The position numbers and the translations under genes were made by a program. The notes beneath the pieces are model-generated. The model had not been told where the DNA came from. It was given only the letters and a program-made list of their open reading frames with translations, and did not search any database. DNA of 64,000 nucleotides from Rhabdornis inornatus. Taxonomy: Eukaryota > Chordata > Aves > Passeriformes > Rhabdornithidae. Position 1 is the stretch's first letter. Each line of letters starts with the position of its first letter. Where the stretch lies: NCBI GenBank assembly GCA_013397075.1, contig VWZS01007728.1:204001-268000 (forward strand), given 5' to 3'. Shown here one piece after another: positions 38,401 to 52,380 of the stretch.

Positions 38401-41400
38401 GTAAATTCACCATATACTAGAATGACTCCTGAGGTAACTCAGTAAAAGCTGAAGAGCTTGCTGCTAGTAGCTAATGGGATAGCCCAACTCCAAAGTCAGA
38501 AAGAGCAAAATATCTCCCTTTCATTAAAAGAGTAGGGAGGGAAGCTTTAAAAGGCGTACAATTAGTTAGCTTTGCAGTGATTAATTCAACAACTGCAAAG
38601 CCAAAAACAACTTTAGGCACTTAACCATGAAACTGTCAGTTCTCTATGCTTGACGATAAAGCATCTATAAAGTAAACATTAACTTCTGTGTTTTTTCTAC
38701 GCCCATATTCCATCATGAGAAGACAATAACCAAAAAATTACCAGGCAAACTCAGCAGAGGTTTCCTATACCTTACTCCCCCTAACAAAGAGGTAAGATGT
38801 GCCCAGATTCCCTTTCTTTTCCTTACTGCCAGCTCTAGTAAGAGAGTTCGTACTGTTCCCTAAAACCTGACAGAAGGGATTGAAAATGAGATCGAAAATC
38901 TCTTCCCCAAGGAAGTGACAAGTTCATAGCGAGAAGGGAGCTTTAAGGATGAGGGGACCTCTATACTAACCACATCCTATCCATATCAAGGCAAAAGCAG
39001 GCAGCAGCTCTTCCTCAGACCAACTCTCCCAAGGAAGCAAATGGAAGCTCTGCACAAGTAAGGAATGCAAAAGTGTAAACTTTTTCATCTCTTTTAAATA
39101 AACTCCAAAATTGAATAACTATCAAACAAATTGAAAAAGACTAGGAAGGTGACAAATTAAAAGAACAAATCAATATATTTCTCTGACCTGCAAATATTTA
39201 ATTCAAGCACATTCTTCTTCCAAACAAGATGCCGCCTGTGAGTGTTTTGATGGCTGCTCATCATCAAATGTGTCACTTGCAAAATTACAGCATTCAAGGA
39301 GGGTACTGGGCAACCAAAAATGGTTTTTGCTAGAAGTATGTCACAAGCATGTCTTTTAGTTACCTCAGAATTGTACACAACTTCACTTCATTCCTTTGCA
39401 CTGGCTGCATGCGGGCTGCTTCACAGAAATATAACTGCAGTAATCTGCTTGACAGTAAATAGTAATCAGTAAACACTATTTACTGAGCAGATGCATGCCC
39501 CTGCTACTCCTTCAGTTTACCTATCCTCCATCTCTGTCTTCCACCCTCAATCCCCTTGTTCTCAGAAATTTTAGAGGGGGGGATAAATAAATACAGGTAG
39601 TGAAACAGCAAAATCCCATAGCTGGCAAGGTTTTCCTCTCTGAATGGACAAATTCTTAACTCCATGCAGCTCCAGACATTGAAGGATTAGATCCTAACCA
39701 GGGAAACACAGGAAAATGGTAATAAATATCGCATGGTAATCCACAGGAACTTTGGTCCCAATGTGATTTTTCTACAGTCCTACAAAAAAACAGCATTACA
39801 ACATCCATAATCTCAGCTCGTATATCAGAGCACTCTCTCTGTTCTCCTTGCCCTTCCTTCTTTCATGTCGTGCATTTTCCAAGAAAATGTACTTTTTCTG
39901 CGAAAGTAAAGTCAATGCAGTCCCATTCCAGACTGAAAGCACCCAGCAACTCTCTGAAAACTACCACACTGCACAGAGATACAGGTGAGGAGTGCAGGGT
40001 TTATGGCAGCATTACTCTGGTAGGGGCTAATCTGAAATTCCTTCTGACAAAAGAAGTCAGTTTGTTGGAGAGAAAAAATAAAGAAATCATATTCATGTGT
40101 AGTAAGAGCACTTCATGTCATAGTGGATTTTACAATATCTTAGTTCTCTTTCTATTCAGGCATATGTCTTTTTGGCAATAAATTCTGAAGACCCAAGAAG
40201 GTAAAACTTGCTTAACCATGACTCTCATTCACCCAATTAAAATAAATTCTGCAGCTGCTGCTTCTTTCTCCTGTAACTATTTTTTAAGGTCCTTCCCACT
40301 GACAACTAGCCACTGTCATGCACCACTACAGATACAAAAATCTTAAATGTCAGCTTTTCAGATGCTTAATTTTGTCCTGTTCAGGTAAAAACTGTTTTGC
40401 AGCATAAAGTTCAGCAAAATTGCCAGGTCATCTTTCTTAGTAAAGATCTTCACACGCACAAATAAAAATTGAGGAACAACTGAAGAAAAAAAAAACCCTA
40501 GACAAACAATTTTAAATGTTCCTAAGATAATGCAGTACCACAACAAATCTCCAAGGAAAGTTAAGCCGAGACTGCCATGAACACCAAATAAATCTGCACC
40601 ATTGGGATATTTAAGGACCAATAAATCTTACTTTCCAGTGTTTTAAAACTCCAGAAGATAGTTTTGCGGCTCTAGACTCTATCTGCCTACAAGCTATCAA
40701 CTCAGACCTGACATTTGTGAGAAATATTTTCAGAATATACTCATGTTTGTTGAACTACCAAATTATGAAAACCTTTATTAAAAAAAAAACAAACAAACCA
40801 CAAACACACATATACATACATAAAAACCAACCGAACAAGTTACTTTCTTCTTCTGTCTGTATGAAAATGCTCAAAAAAGTTGGTCCAAAATGCCCATATT
40901 TCCAATTCAAGTTATTATTAATTTTTACCTATCTTTTGTTGCAGTTAAAAATATAAAGCCAACAATTAATTGTAAAAAAATAAAATGCAAATCCATAAAA
41001 TTCCTTACAGAAGAGCCAAGGGTTAATATCAACCTAAGAAATCACACATTGTGCAATTTATCTGATATTGTTAAAAAAACTAACTGCTGAAAAAAAATCA
41101 GATGTCATAAAAAACATTTGATGTACTATTCTGCAACTTTCTGCAGTTTGGTTATACCAAAAGCACATCTTGTGGATTATGAAAGTCACTGCTTCCCTTA
41201 GCCTGACAAAAACACCCTGATGGCATGGCATGCAACCTGGTGAGGGCATTAGAGCCTGCTTCCATAGATACGTACCTGTCATAGCAGCCCTTCAGTCACT
41301 CTTTCTACACTGCTGTCCTTCACTGCTATCTCTACAAGCCTTTTGGAGAGAAGTTGGTGAGGACAAGATAAAAGCATGCCCGTGAAGCCAGTGAGTAGCA

Positions 41401-44400
41401 GCAGGGCTTAGAAGCAGGTGCACTTCCTAAACCTACTTTTAGTTTTCATTCCCCTTTGGGAAATGAACTGTTTTCCAACCACAATAATCACTTCTAAAGG
41501 TGACAGACCAGCTGTGGTCCTCCTGAAGGGCAGCTTCATGCAGTGAAATACTCCTGGACCATCCTGAGTGGGGCAACAAAAAAGCAAGGTAGCGCCTCAA
41601 AAATAGCTACTGTGTCCTTAATCCAGCTAACTGGTAAAGTACCAAACTCTAGTAATTGTAACACGAAGCCCCAAAAAATCACAGTTCCCTCTCAGTAAGC
41701 TGCACCAGAATTAGACGTTGTCCAATGAGGAGTGGATCTCAATCTAGATGAAGCTACAAGAAGTTTTGTCCCTTCCAAGTACAGGTGCAGGTCAGTGCCA
41801 TAATCAAAGGGATTAATCAATTTTTGGTCAATCTTTGGTAGTATCTAAGTTTCTGCCAGGTTGACAGACAAAGCAGATTATATTCACTTTTCCAAAAATC
41901 ATTCACCAAAAAAATCTAACCATCCTAAGCAGTGGAAAAAAAATCAAGTTATGCTAAGCTTTGTTTGTCTGCTAGTAAACCTCCTGTCACAAACAACTGA
42001 AAAGCAATGACGCAAAATGGATTCTTGCCTAGATTGGTAAATTTTTCCAGGAGTTGTAATATCCTGCATTTGATGACATCATGAAACTAGCAAGTAAAAG
42101 TTGGTTTTCAATTTGTTCTACTTTTCCCTCATTAGTGTCTGTGTCAGAAACAGAATAAGAACCCTCATTAAGACACATTAAATTCTTTAAACTCATTAAG
42201 GGCTCAGAGAAAGAACAATACAAACACTGGTGTTTTTGTAAAAAAATTATGCAACACAGATGGACTTCCATTTCCATGTATTTTTAGAATGGATGTATAT
42301 GTGTGGGGCAGCCGAAGAGAGTCATCTGCGTGAGGGAGAAACGGACAGAGGAACAGAGGCAGAGCATACCTTACATATGACAGAATGACACCTAGATAGA
42401 AATGAATTATGAATTATGCACGATCACTTCCGACCTGATATTGATGAGGCATTTAATGCTTTGTATCCTGAGTTCCAGCAGAGCTGGAGTCAGCACCATA
42501 CTCTACAGAACTTTTCAACTAATGATTCTTTGGGACTTTCTACGGGGAAAAGATAACTTTGAGGGCCACACAGCCAGCAGCAATCAAGTTGCAATCAAAC
42601 TTTTTGTCCACAGACCACTTTGATTGCAGCTGCTGTAGCCTGACATACTGATTGTAGTTAGAGATATATCTAATAGTCATGCATACAGACTTACACGTAA
42701 AAGACAGGTGTGTGCAGAGTTTCAACAGTCTTGGAGAATATCTCTGGGTGTGCAAAGGGTGGGTATTTATTAGAAGATTTATTGTAGCTGAATGACTCAG
42801 ATATATGCTGTTGATAATTTCTGATCTTACCCCCCATAAGGCTGGAAATATGAGCTCAATGCCACAAAATTATTTACATTCCTACAGTATGCTCAAACAA
42901 CTATTACAGGATTAATTTAATCCATTACAATTTTTTTTTCATGACAGACGTAACATGCAAATAGGAGTTTAGTTCTAAAGAAAACTCCAGATCTGAGGAA
43001 CGTAAAAGGAGACTAATTGGATGGCATAAATTTCAGATGTCTGTAGCAGGCCACAGAAAGCAAACAGCATATACAGTAGACGGGAGACATGAGTTAATGT
43101 TTCTTCCTTCCTACTACTGTAACAGCTGGAATGAGAGGTGGGATTTTTACTAAGGGCCCCCAGATTTCAGCATCCAGAGCTGGGTGCTCAGGCGGCCATG
43201 GGCAGGCAGACTCTGTTCAGCAGCTCTCCTCTTCCACTGCTCTAGCAGAGGCAGATACTGTTTACCTGCAAGGCACATGGTAAAGCTAATCTATTTTCAC
43301 AAGCTTTTCCCTCAGGTATTTGGGGCAAGGTTTAGTTTATTAATTGTGTGTGTGCAAGTGTGTCCGTATCTATTTGTGCAGGAGGAAAACGATCAACATG
43401 TATTGCATTTTTGGCTTGTACTCTGTAACTGCAGCTGGCCAACGTCTGCTGAGTGTATTTAATACACCTAACACTGAGAGCTCTAAATAAAAAAGCAAAC
43501 TACATTCAGATTAGGAAACTGGAGTTATCTTTCTTTCATTAACTGAATTCTTGAAGGAAAGTTTCACCTGCATAGTAAGTTTTCGATTACATTCCATATC
43601 TCAGCTTCTGCCTGAAGAGTGGTGCGTGTGGAAGTCAAGACTCATATGTTGGAAACAGGGAAACCCTTCACCCCTAAAGAAAACTGTTCTATCCTAACTC
43701 ATTAAACTTTCATTAAACCATATCTGAATATGGAAATTTTACCCAATACTTAACTTCAGTATCTACTTCAAACTTTTTTTAGATAAGTTGAGATTTTGTT
43801 TTTTAAAATAATTCCTGTACTGTCACTGGGATATCCAAAAGCAGTCTGCAAGGTATTTGGCTAGGCAAACCATGCCCTTTTTTCGCCTCTCTTTTTAATT
43901 AACTACTAGCCAAAATTCCCCTGCTTTTTTTTCTTTTTTTTGTGAACCACCAAGCTGTATGTTTCATTTTTTAAGTTTCAGTATGTACCTCAGACTGCAG
44001 ACTTCGCAAAGTAGGTCAGGAATACCCAAAGGATACACATTTGAAGGCTACAGATAGCAGAACACGCCATTTACGGCTTTGTATATATACATACATACAC
44101 ATTCTATATAATATAGGTAGATAGATTCAATGATTTAAACACACTACATCTATACCGTGTGTTTCAAGAACATTCAGATATTTACACTGTTAGATCACCA
44201 CTCATTTTAGACCCACTCTAGTGCCAGCTGCCAAAAAAAGGTACACAAATCAAAATATGTTACCTTTGTTCAAACAATACTGCTGTTCATTATAAAATAG
44301 AAACTGTCATGCTTAATCTTCCAGGAACCAAGAACTGGTAGATTCTTGGATCAGAGGTGGCTTGAAATGGTTTGAGGCAAAACTGAAGCTCACTGTTTAA

Positions 44401-45123
44401 GTAAATCTTGCTGAGAAACATTAAGTGCATCGATAATTTTTAGCATCATGTTTTATGGACTTTTTTCCCCATATCTATTAGTAAACAAAAAATGCTGGAA
44501 TATTTTCAAAATACAGAGAGATGAATACACAAGCGATTTCTCTGCAACATTTTTACATCATCAAATTATACATTCCCTCTTGCATTGTTAGCCTTGCTAA
44601 ATGTAATGGGGGATCTGAAAAGGATGCTTGAGAAGAGACACCACAATGAAATGTGCCAATAAAAATTACACATTGACTTCGAAAATATACCAAAACCTAA
44701 TTTTTCCTTGAGCGTTCTCAGTGTTGTCCAAGTATCCAAATGCCTACTGTGGGCACTAAGCTATAGGCCATGATTTTCATTTTCCATTGGAGATGAAAAA
44801 ACTGCTAAAAGCAGCATTCAAAAATATGTCTACGGCATGACAGAGAGAAATACAGAAAAAAAAAAGGTAAAAATGCCTTAAATTCTTCAGAGTTGTACCC
44901 TTTTTAAATCCCTTTTAAAATCATATTTTAACCTGGGAAATTGCTAAATTAAAAATACGTACACTTATTGAGGAAAATCTCTTTTGCAGCATTACTATGC
45001 CAGGACTTCTTCAGATTTTTAAGTATTTTACAATTTCATCTTAAATAACATGGATTATACAGTATTCATCAGGTAGACACAATCTTACAGAGAGACAGAT
45101 GCAGACACACACAACTCTGCAGA

Positions 45124-45205
45124 GGCCAATCCTGCAGCTTTTGCTGAATCCGAAAGTCCCCCTGACGACAGTATTTTTCAAGAATAAGAATTGCAGGATC
45201 AGGCC
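45124..45205. repeat. Decayed palindromic (MITE-like) element
   Basis: The ends are imperfect inverted repeats: GGCCAATCCTGCAGCTTTT on the left against the complement of AGAATTGCAGGATCAGGCC on the right, sharing GGCC and ATCCTGCA. The 82-base size and the terminal symmetry suggest a non-autonomous DNA element. Similar 'aatcctgca ... tgcaggatcaggccc' sequences are frequent in turtle and crocodile genomes as far as I recall. The family name is not known to me. Confidence 0.5.
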
Positions 45206-46013
45206 CCTAAAGTGCTTATGGAGATGAGATGTTACTTCAACAGATTGAAAGTTAGATTAAATATAAAGATTGAGGCAAGACAAGTCTGGGGTTTAAACCC
45301 TAGGGAGGATTGACATTTAAAGTGTTGCCACTGAATTATAGCTCTCCACATTGGGTGGGGTAACCTCCTACTGGGTGGAGTGTCTCCCCTAAAGGAAGGG
45401 AAAACTGGCACAAGCCAACTCAGTCTTTGAACGATTTTCCTACTTGCCAACTTATGAAGTCGTCCTGACGTCAACTTCGTCAAGGAAGTCTATTGCCCAA
45501 CTCTGTCTTTTACTGTAGAAAGTTTGCTTGTGCTCAAAACCCCAGCAGATGTAGAAAATAAATTAAGGAAAAGAGAAAGAAAACCCTGAACAAAATAAAG
45601 AAATTAGGAAAAATGTGTTGACTGGGTTTTACAATTATTTTTAAAAACCCTTTTGTTGGGTTTTCTTGTTTCTAATATCAAGTTAACACAAGTAGATACA
45701 GATCACTCGAAACTATTACTAAACATATTTTAAAATCTCGTTTAGCTTTAAGACACAGGGTGGAGAACACACAGAAAGTGGACATTCTGAAAGATAAGAT
45801 CTCTTATGTGTTCTGCAATCATTAGTGAGTATCTTCCTAATCGGCGTCACTAACAGGTGTAAAACACACTCATACTAGGAAAATAATATTCATTGAACAG
45901 CCATCAAAGGTATGTTTAACATATTATTTCTCTCTGAATCAAAATAAATTGTTTCTCTGAAAGAAGGAGTGAAGTGCTGGACAAGACAGAAGGAGTGCTG
46001 AGAGGAATCAAAT

Positions 46014-46084
46014 TAAAACAAAAACAACAAAAAAAAAACCAAAAAAAACCCAAAAAAACAAAAACAAAACAAAACAAAAAAAGG
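46014..46084. repeat. A-rich (CA5)n-like low-complexity tract
   Basis: About 70 bases of A interrupted by single or paired C (AAAACAAAACAAAACAAAAA). It opens one long minus-strand frame rich in Phe, which explains the Phe-rich ORFs of 66 and 83 codons here. Confidence 0.85.
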
Positions 46085-46437
46085 ATAAAGCATCTCAAAA
46101 GCCCATGGGAGGGCAAAAAAAGTAAAAATCAGAAAACAGTTTAAGTTACCGTAACCTGAAATGCACCAGCCATTACAAAGAGCAATTGGAGAAATCCAGC
46201 AGAGCTCAGCAGGAAAGATTTTTAATAACAGATTGAAAAACAAGAATAAAAATAACTGCATCAACAGGGCCTTTCTTCCTCAGGCCACAAGCCCGTTTTT
46301 ACTTGATATTTTAAAAAAATGCAGTTTGGCCACTAAAACCAATCCAGAACATTATTAAAAGTTAAAAGCTACCAATTACTTCTGTCTGTTCTTTTAAAGC
46401 AAAGTTTGGCATTACGTCAGTTGGTTTAAAGAAAACA

Positions 46438-46468
46438 AGAAAGAGAGAGAGAAAGAAGGAGAGAAAGT
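46438..46468 (+). repeat. Short GA-rich purine tract
   Basis: A 31-base stretch of A and G with GAGAGAGAGAAAG at its centre. It is simple sequence with no evident role. Confidence 0.6.
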
Positions 46469-49400
46469 TTCCTGCTTGTATAAATTAAACCACCAGGGAA
46501 GGTGTCTAGCCACTTGTAAAGCATTTACTACAGGTTTTTAAAGGGCTAGTAACATTTAAAAAATTAAATATTTTAAAATAAATTTAAAGGAAAAGAGAAA
46601 ACATGATCTGAGCCTGGAAAGAAAGCAGACTTATGAGAAATTAGACATGCATCAACCGAAGCTAAGAAAGCAAAAATTACAATTAGGACTAAACTTTGCA
46701 ATTCAAAATAACTCTATTTTCAAGGCAGAAAATCTTATTGTAGCTGCTGTACTCACACACATCCCTTACGAGACGGAAGAGTTCCACTGAACTTTATGGG
46801 ATGGAACCAACTGGGTTCTGCAGAAACGTCCTACGGAAGCACCACCCGTGGCAGCTACGCGATTTAATGAAGCATTTTCTTTCGACAGCTTTACTAAATC
46901 CACATACAGAGATCCCCAGCAGGAATAAGATTCCTTAGTTAATGCACCAGGACCATATTAAAAATCACTGATAGAAGGATTGGCAAGTTCTGTTAAATTT
47001 TAGAGGTATTTTTTCACTGGTTATGTTATTATAAAATTTTAAAGAACCACTTTAAAGTTACTAGAAAATACGAATCTGATAGCACAGAACATGAATAAAA
47101 CATAATGGATATAAGTTTCTTACACACAGCTGCACCAGTTCACCTAAATCATAGTCTTCTAAACCCCGTGATGCCAAATCAGAGGCTCCTCTGAATCCGG
47201 ACGACACGTCAAGTGGAATGGTGTTCGGTTGTGCAACGCTTTTGGTGTGTGACAAAATGTCCACTGGGAATTTAAACTGAGACTAGGGGAGCTATCCTCC
47301 CATTGCTCCATGTTTCATTTGAGCCTTGGTCTGCATGACAAGAAGTCAGAGTAATATGCCAGCACTTTCCTCCCCTCCCTGTGCTCCTCTGCCCCAGCAG
47401 CGTTTCTTGCTGTCTGGGCACATATACAACTGGCGATGGAGCTGCGTTCTGGAAGGCCCTTTATTGATTAGGTGCAAAATAACATCAAGGAGTGAATAAT
47501 AAGCATAATCTGAAAAATGTAGTTGCATGTCTTGCCCTTGTAAACATTTACTATTTAATGGTGTAATTGTACTTTAATCCTTCACATCATCTAATATAAC
47601 TCACTGTGCTTTTCTTTTAATTAGCAAACACACAATCCAAAAAAAGCAAAGCCCAGAAAGTTTGTACATATCATAAAAACTGAAGTGCAAATAGTTTTAA
47701 AATAATCAAATATTCTCTCTTTGGATCCAGGCTTATCTTTTAAAGTCAAAAGAGAACTTCATTGGCACAGGGGAGGAAAAATAACTCCATAATTCATGAC
47801 AATACCAAGAAAAAAAGTTCTTCTCCAGAAGGACTGGAAAGGGCACTTTTATTTATCTTCTGGACAGACAAAAATAATAGAACCTAGACCAGATATGCTG
47901 TAATTAATGTATCCAAAGGTCAACAGGCAATGGTATTTATACAATAAATGGGTGCAGACTACGCTGGTTATAGTATTAATCACCAGTATTTGAAAATAGC
48001 ATTGTTTTCTTACTAGGTAAGAACTTGAGAAAGTTTCAGAAACAAAAAAGAAACACTTTTTTTTCTCATATCTGCCTGCTATTTTTTTTAACCAATTGTT
48101 TTTTAACTCATGAGGTATAATATTTGGGTCAAATATATCCAGGTTTACAGTTGTCCAGGACTGCCAGAAACAGACCCAGACTACCTCACTAGTTGTGTTG
48201 AGGAAACTAAATTAAGTAAGGGCAAACACGAACTGGAAAGTTGTCAGTTTACTGAATGAATGGCTTCATTTTACACACCAGTTAGAATACCTTAATCAGA
48301 ATATATTTCTGTTCAAGGCCAATACTTTTACTACCAGATGGCAGTTTGTTCTACCTGAAACTGTATTAAAAATGTAATTTATTTCCACTAGACTTTCACC
48401 TAACAAAAAAGATTGTCAGATTCCCAGCCTATCATGTTCAAAAATATTTAACCATAAACTTTCTCACTATGTTATATTTGGTGTTACCCACAAACCTTTA
48501 TTGAAGCGATACTGCCAGTGTGGCTTCAGTTAAGATCTGAGAATGTTTCTATTAAGATTATTATATTAAAATACTGTCAAGAGTTTGTAAGAAACATAAA
48601 TATTCATAAACATACAACCCCCCCAGCCTTAGAAGGAAAGTTCCACATAAAAAGAAAAATTTAAATATGTACCAAAAGTTGCCTGGTTGTAATTACATTT
48701 TGGGTTTTTTCCTAAATGTCTCTGCTAATTTTTTAACTCTTTCACACTGTAATGTAAAATAGTTTTATTTCAAAGCAACTGCCTGATATAGTGCTAAAAG
48801 AGGTAATTCGCATGAACAGAAAGTAATTAGTCATTGTTTGCACAATGCTTTGAAAATACAAAACCCAGTGTGTCAACTAGCATTAAAATATAATATGATT
48901 GGAATACCCAGATTTGACAAGAAACAATTGCATGTTGCAGACACTTGAGTCCACAGACAAGAATTAGTAGTTTGCTGTTATAAATGCACTATCATGATAT
49001 GTGGATAAGAGCATTCTTTACACTCAGCCAGAGCATGCACGATAATAGTGTGCACCGTGAAAGTTTACTACAAATGCTAGAGAAGACATTATAGAAAATA
49101 ATCCTGGTAGGGATTCATCAAATGTTACTGAATTTATTCTCTCTGATAAAAATGTAAGTCAACCCATAAAGCTACCATATAAATTATACTAAAAATGCAT
49201 TAAAAACATGAAAGGATAACCTAGCTGCATTGTGTTTGATGCCCAAAGAAGTCTCAGATCTGTGAAGTTGTCATTTACATTCTCTTCTTTATTAACAGTG
49301 CTATGAAATAAAAAAAAAAGCTATACTCTCACAGGCAAAGACTGCTCAGTGTTATTTCATATTTGGATCTGTTTTAGAGGATCACAGGCAATACATGTAA

Positions 49401-50573
49401 ACTTAAAAGCTGATGCAACTTTGCCCTTTACTTACTTTGTTGTGACTATGTATATGCAAAGTTTCAAACAGAGAAAGTTATTATATGCAACCAAAAAAAA
49501 AAAAATAAGCGATAATCAGACAGAACAGGGTGGATTAGGAACTGACTGTTTTTCTTATGTCTAATCTCCCTTGATTTTAAAAAGGTGAAGCAGACTTTTG
49601 TTGTCACAGTCTGAGGATAAACTTATATACAAGCACAGATGCACTACTGAACTTCAGAATCACTGATTCTTTGTGGCAAACCTCAGGCAGGTATACATTA
49701 TTCAAGAGGAAAAAAGAAAAATACTTTTTTTTCCCCTTTACAGAGAAAGGTTCCACTTGTTTGGTTTGACCATATTATTAACAGACTTTCATTCAGTGGT
49801 TAAAATAGAAAGAAAAAAATCTTTCGAAGTGTTGATATCATTTCCAGACAGTCTTGTCAGCATCACAATTTACAGGAAATAGTTGATGTTCTCACACAAA
49901 CCGTGTGTTTACTCATAGACCCAGAGTACTTTAAAAAAAAAAAAAAAACAACAACCTTCACTCTTTTGGAGTTTTTTTTTTTAAATGTCACTCTGGTGGA
50001 ATATCTGAGAGAGCTGTCTAACCTAACACACAGATTGTGAACATGAGGCAAACACAGACTACAGTTCAGAAGACTACTGTAACTTTTATTCTCACTTTGT
50101 CCACGTCAGGAACTGGCTCTTACCACTACTTTCCTTTGCTGCCCCTTGCATTTTTAACTCTGGCAGTCTTCTCTAAATGTTCAGCTTTTACTAAAACCAA
50201 CAGGAAAGTAACATGATGCCACCAACATCCATAGGATTTGGTTTCATAGTTGAAGACGACAGCCCGAATGACAAAAAAGTTTGACGGCTCCTTGAGAGAC
50301 TTTACTGAACTCAATTAAATATAACCTGAGACACATTAAATTATTGTCTCTTTCCATCAACGTTCAAAATGTGCTGCGTAGTGTAAAAGCAGTGAAGGCA
50401 GCATAGTCTGCAGAACAGCTTACATTTTCTTTACTAGACAATCTTTCCCTCTCAGAAGGGACTTGTCACCTTGGTTCCCAAAGGGTGCTGGGGTGACCTG
50501 GCTCCTGCTCTGCCAGGCAAGGTGCTAGCACTGGTGGAGAAGTGATGCAGGGGAGACGTCTCTCCAGCTTATC

Positions 50574-50579
50574 ACTTAC
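50574..50579 (-). other. Candidate splice donor GTAAGT of a non-coding first exon
   Basis: Minus-strand sequence reads GAGCTAAGCTAA|GTAAGTGAT. The six intron bases match the donor consensus, although the exon side (TAA) is not ideal. Its position at the downstream edge of the CpG-rich island is what a TRPS1 first exon would need. Chance occurrence of GTAAGT cannot be excluded. Confidence 0.25.
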
Positions 50580-51108
50580 TTAGCTTAGCTCAGTCAGTGC
50601 ACTGGAGAAGTTTGCCATTTGTAGAGAGAAAACACAACCGGTCGTGGAAAAAAAAGATAAAGGAGACTAGCGGGCCCCACTAGAACCCGCGTAGGAGTGC
50701 CGGGGTGTCTGAGCGCCGTGATTTGCAGCAGGGAGGCAGATAAACAAAGCCACCGAAATGTCAAGCCCCCTCGGGGAGCCGCTCGCGTCCCAGGGCAGCG
50801 CAGGGGCCGCAGCCCCCGGGCCAGACCCTGCGCGGCCCCGGACCCGCGATCGCCCACCCCGGCCGCGGAGCGCCCACCGCCGCGCAGCCCCTCCAGCCCC
50901 GGCCTCGCCTCCATTCATTCCTCCCTTCGGAAAGCCACACGCGGGCGGCTGCAGCGGGGACAGCCCCGCCGCAGCCCCCGGGCCGGGGGGCGGGGAGGGG
51001 AGACGCTCCACGAAGTTGTGGCAGGCAGGGAGAGCCGGGCGCGGGGACGCAGCGCTGGCAGTGGGGCTTCGCCTTTAAGAGGGAAAAGTTTTACGTCTCT
51101 CTGCCTCT

Positions 51109-51358
51109 GATTTAAAAAAAAAAAAAAAACAAAAAAACAAAAAACACAAAACAACAAAAAAAAGACATAAGATCACCACCACACCACTATGTCGCCTGTC
51201 ACCCCGGTGTGACCGGGAGTGATCCCAAGCCCTCCTCCCGGAGCAGCATCGCTCCGCACTTGGCGTCTCCCTGTGTATCCCAGGGAAAAGAGAGGAAAAA
51301 CAGGAAAGAAGAAAAAATTAAAAGGAAAAAAAAAAGAAAAAAAAAAAAAGAAAAAAGT
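51109..51358. repeat. A-rich tracts inside CpG-rich island 2
   Basis: 51113-51165 (A with single C and CC) and 51290-51358 (A with G) bracket a normal 120-base stretch. On the minus strand they are T-rich, giving Phe-rich chance ORFs. Homopolymers next to extreme G+C help explain the nearby assembly gap. Confidence 0.8.
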
Positions 51359-51535
51359 TTTTCCCAAACTTACTACTCTTCATGATGGTGTCTCTGTGCC
51401 CCGCTTGTCATGATCCCCATTAAAACTTCCAGCAGCGGCAGGAGCGGCAGGACTGTGCGACTGCAGCCCATCGGATGCGAACCCTGTGTGCTCGTCTTCT
51501 ACTTCCACCCCCCGCGTCTCCCTTCCCCTCCCCCC

Positions 51536-52306
51536 NNNNNNNNNNNNNNNNNNNNNNNNNNNNNNNNNNNNNNNNNNNNNNNNNNNNNNNNNNNNNNNNN
51601 NNNNNNNNNNNNNNNNNNNNNNNNNNNNNNNNNNNNNNNNNNNNNNNNNNNNNNNNNNNNNNNNNNNNNNNNNNNNNNNNNNNNNNNNNNNNNNNNNNNN
51701 NNNNNNNNNNNNNNNNNNNNNNNNNNNNNNNNNNNNNNNNNNNNNNNNNNNNNNNNNNNNNNNNNNNNNNNNNNNNNNNNNNNNNNNNNNNNNNNNNNNN
51801 NNNNNNNNNNNNNNNNNNNNNNNNNNNNNNNNNNNNNNNNNNNNNNNNNNNNNNNNNNNNNNNNNNNNNNNNNNNNNNNNNNNNNNNNNNNNNNNNNNNN
51901 NNNNNNNNNNNNNNNNNNNNNNNNNNNNNNNNNNNNNNNNNNNNNNNNNNNNNNNNNNNNNNNNNNNNNNNNNNNNNNNNNNNNNNNNNNNNNNNNNNNN
52001 NNNNNNNNNNNNNNNNNNNNNNNNNNNNNNNNNNNNNNNNNNNNNNNNNNNNNNNNNNNNNNNNNNNNNNNNNNNNNNNNNNNNNNNNNNNNNNNNNNNN
52101 NNNNNNNNNNNNNNNNNNNNNNNNNNNNNNNNNNNNNNNNNNNNNNNNNNNNNNNNNNNNNNNNNNNNNNNNNNNNNNNNNNNNNNNNNNNNNNNNNNNN
52201 NNNNNNNNNNNNNNNNNNNNNNNNNNNNNNNNNNNNNNNNNNNNNNNNNNNNNNNNNNNNNNNNNNNNNNNNNNNNNNNNNNNNNNNNNNNNNNNNNNNN
52301 NNNNNN
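51536..52306. other. Assembly gap (771 N)
   Basis: Unsequenced bases within the CpG-rich island, entered after a C-rich run (CCCCTCCCCC). All ORFs of 278-405 codons that cross the gap are artefacts of translating N. A TRPS1 start site could lie inside. Confidence 0.99.
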
Positions 52307-52380
52307 TGGGAGGCGGCTGTGCCCGCGGCTGTCACCGGGACCCGCGGCTGCCCTGCGGGACTGCAAGAGGTGGCGGTGGG

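Larger units (their letters stand above)
32721..50600. other. Long intron or upstream region between the two islands
   Basis: About 18 kb of A+T-rich sequence with no recognisable exon. A G+C-richer patch at 36.2-36.75 kb carries overlapping ORFs of up to 203 codons on both strands without domain signatures. It lacks the dense CpG of a promoter. Repeats inside are listed separately. Confidence 0.55.
1..51535 (-). other. TRPS1: TRPS1 transcription unit, 5' part (extent inferred)
   Basis: The two recognised coding exons show that TRPS1 is transcribed leftward and runs off the left edge of the window. The right boundary is inferred: the larger CpG-rich island around 50.6-52.6 kb is the strongest candidate for the main promoter, and part of it is unsequenced. 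In mammals TRPS1 is a very large gene with non-coding first exons far upstream of the coding ones, so long introns here are expected. A shorter transcript could start at the 32 kb island instead. Gene identity is certain from the protein; the total extent is a guess. Confidence 0.6.

Noticed and set aside
50594..51110. Overlapping ORFs of 106-137 codons on both strands in island 2
   Set aside because: Same cause: G+C-rich promoter DNA with low stop density and no family signature.
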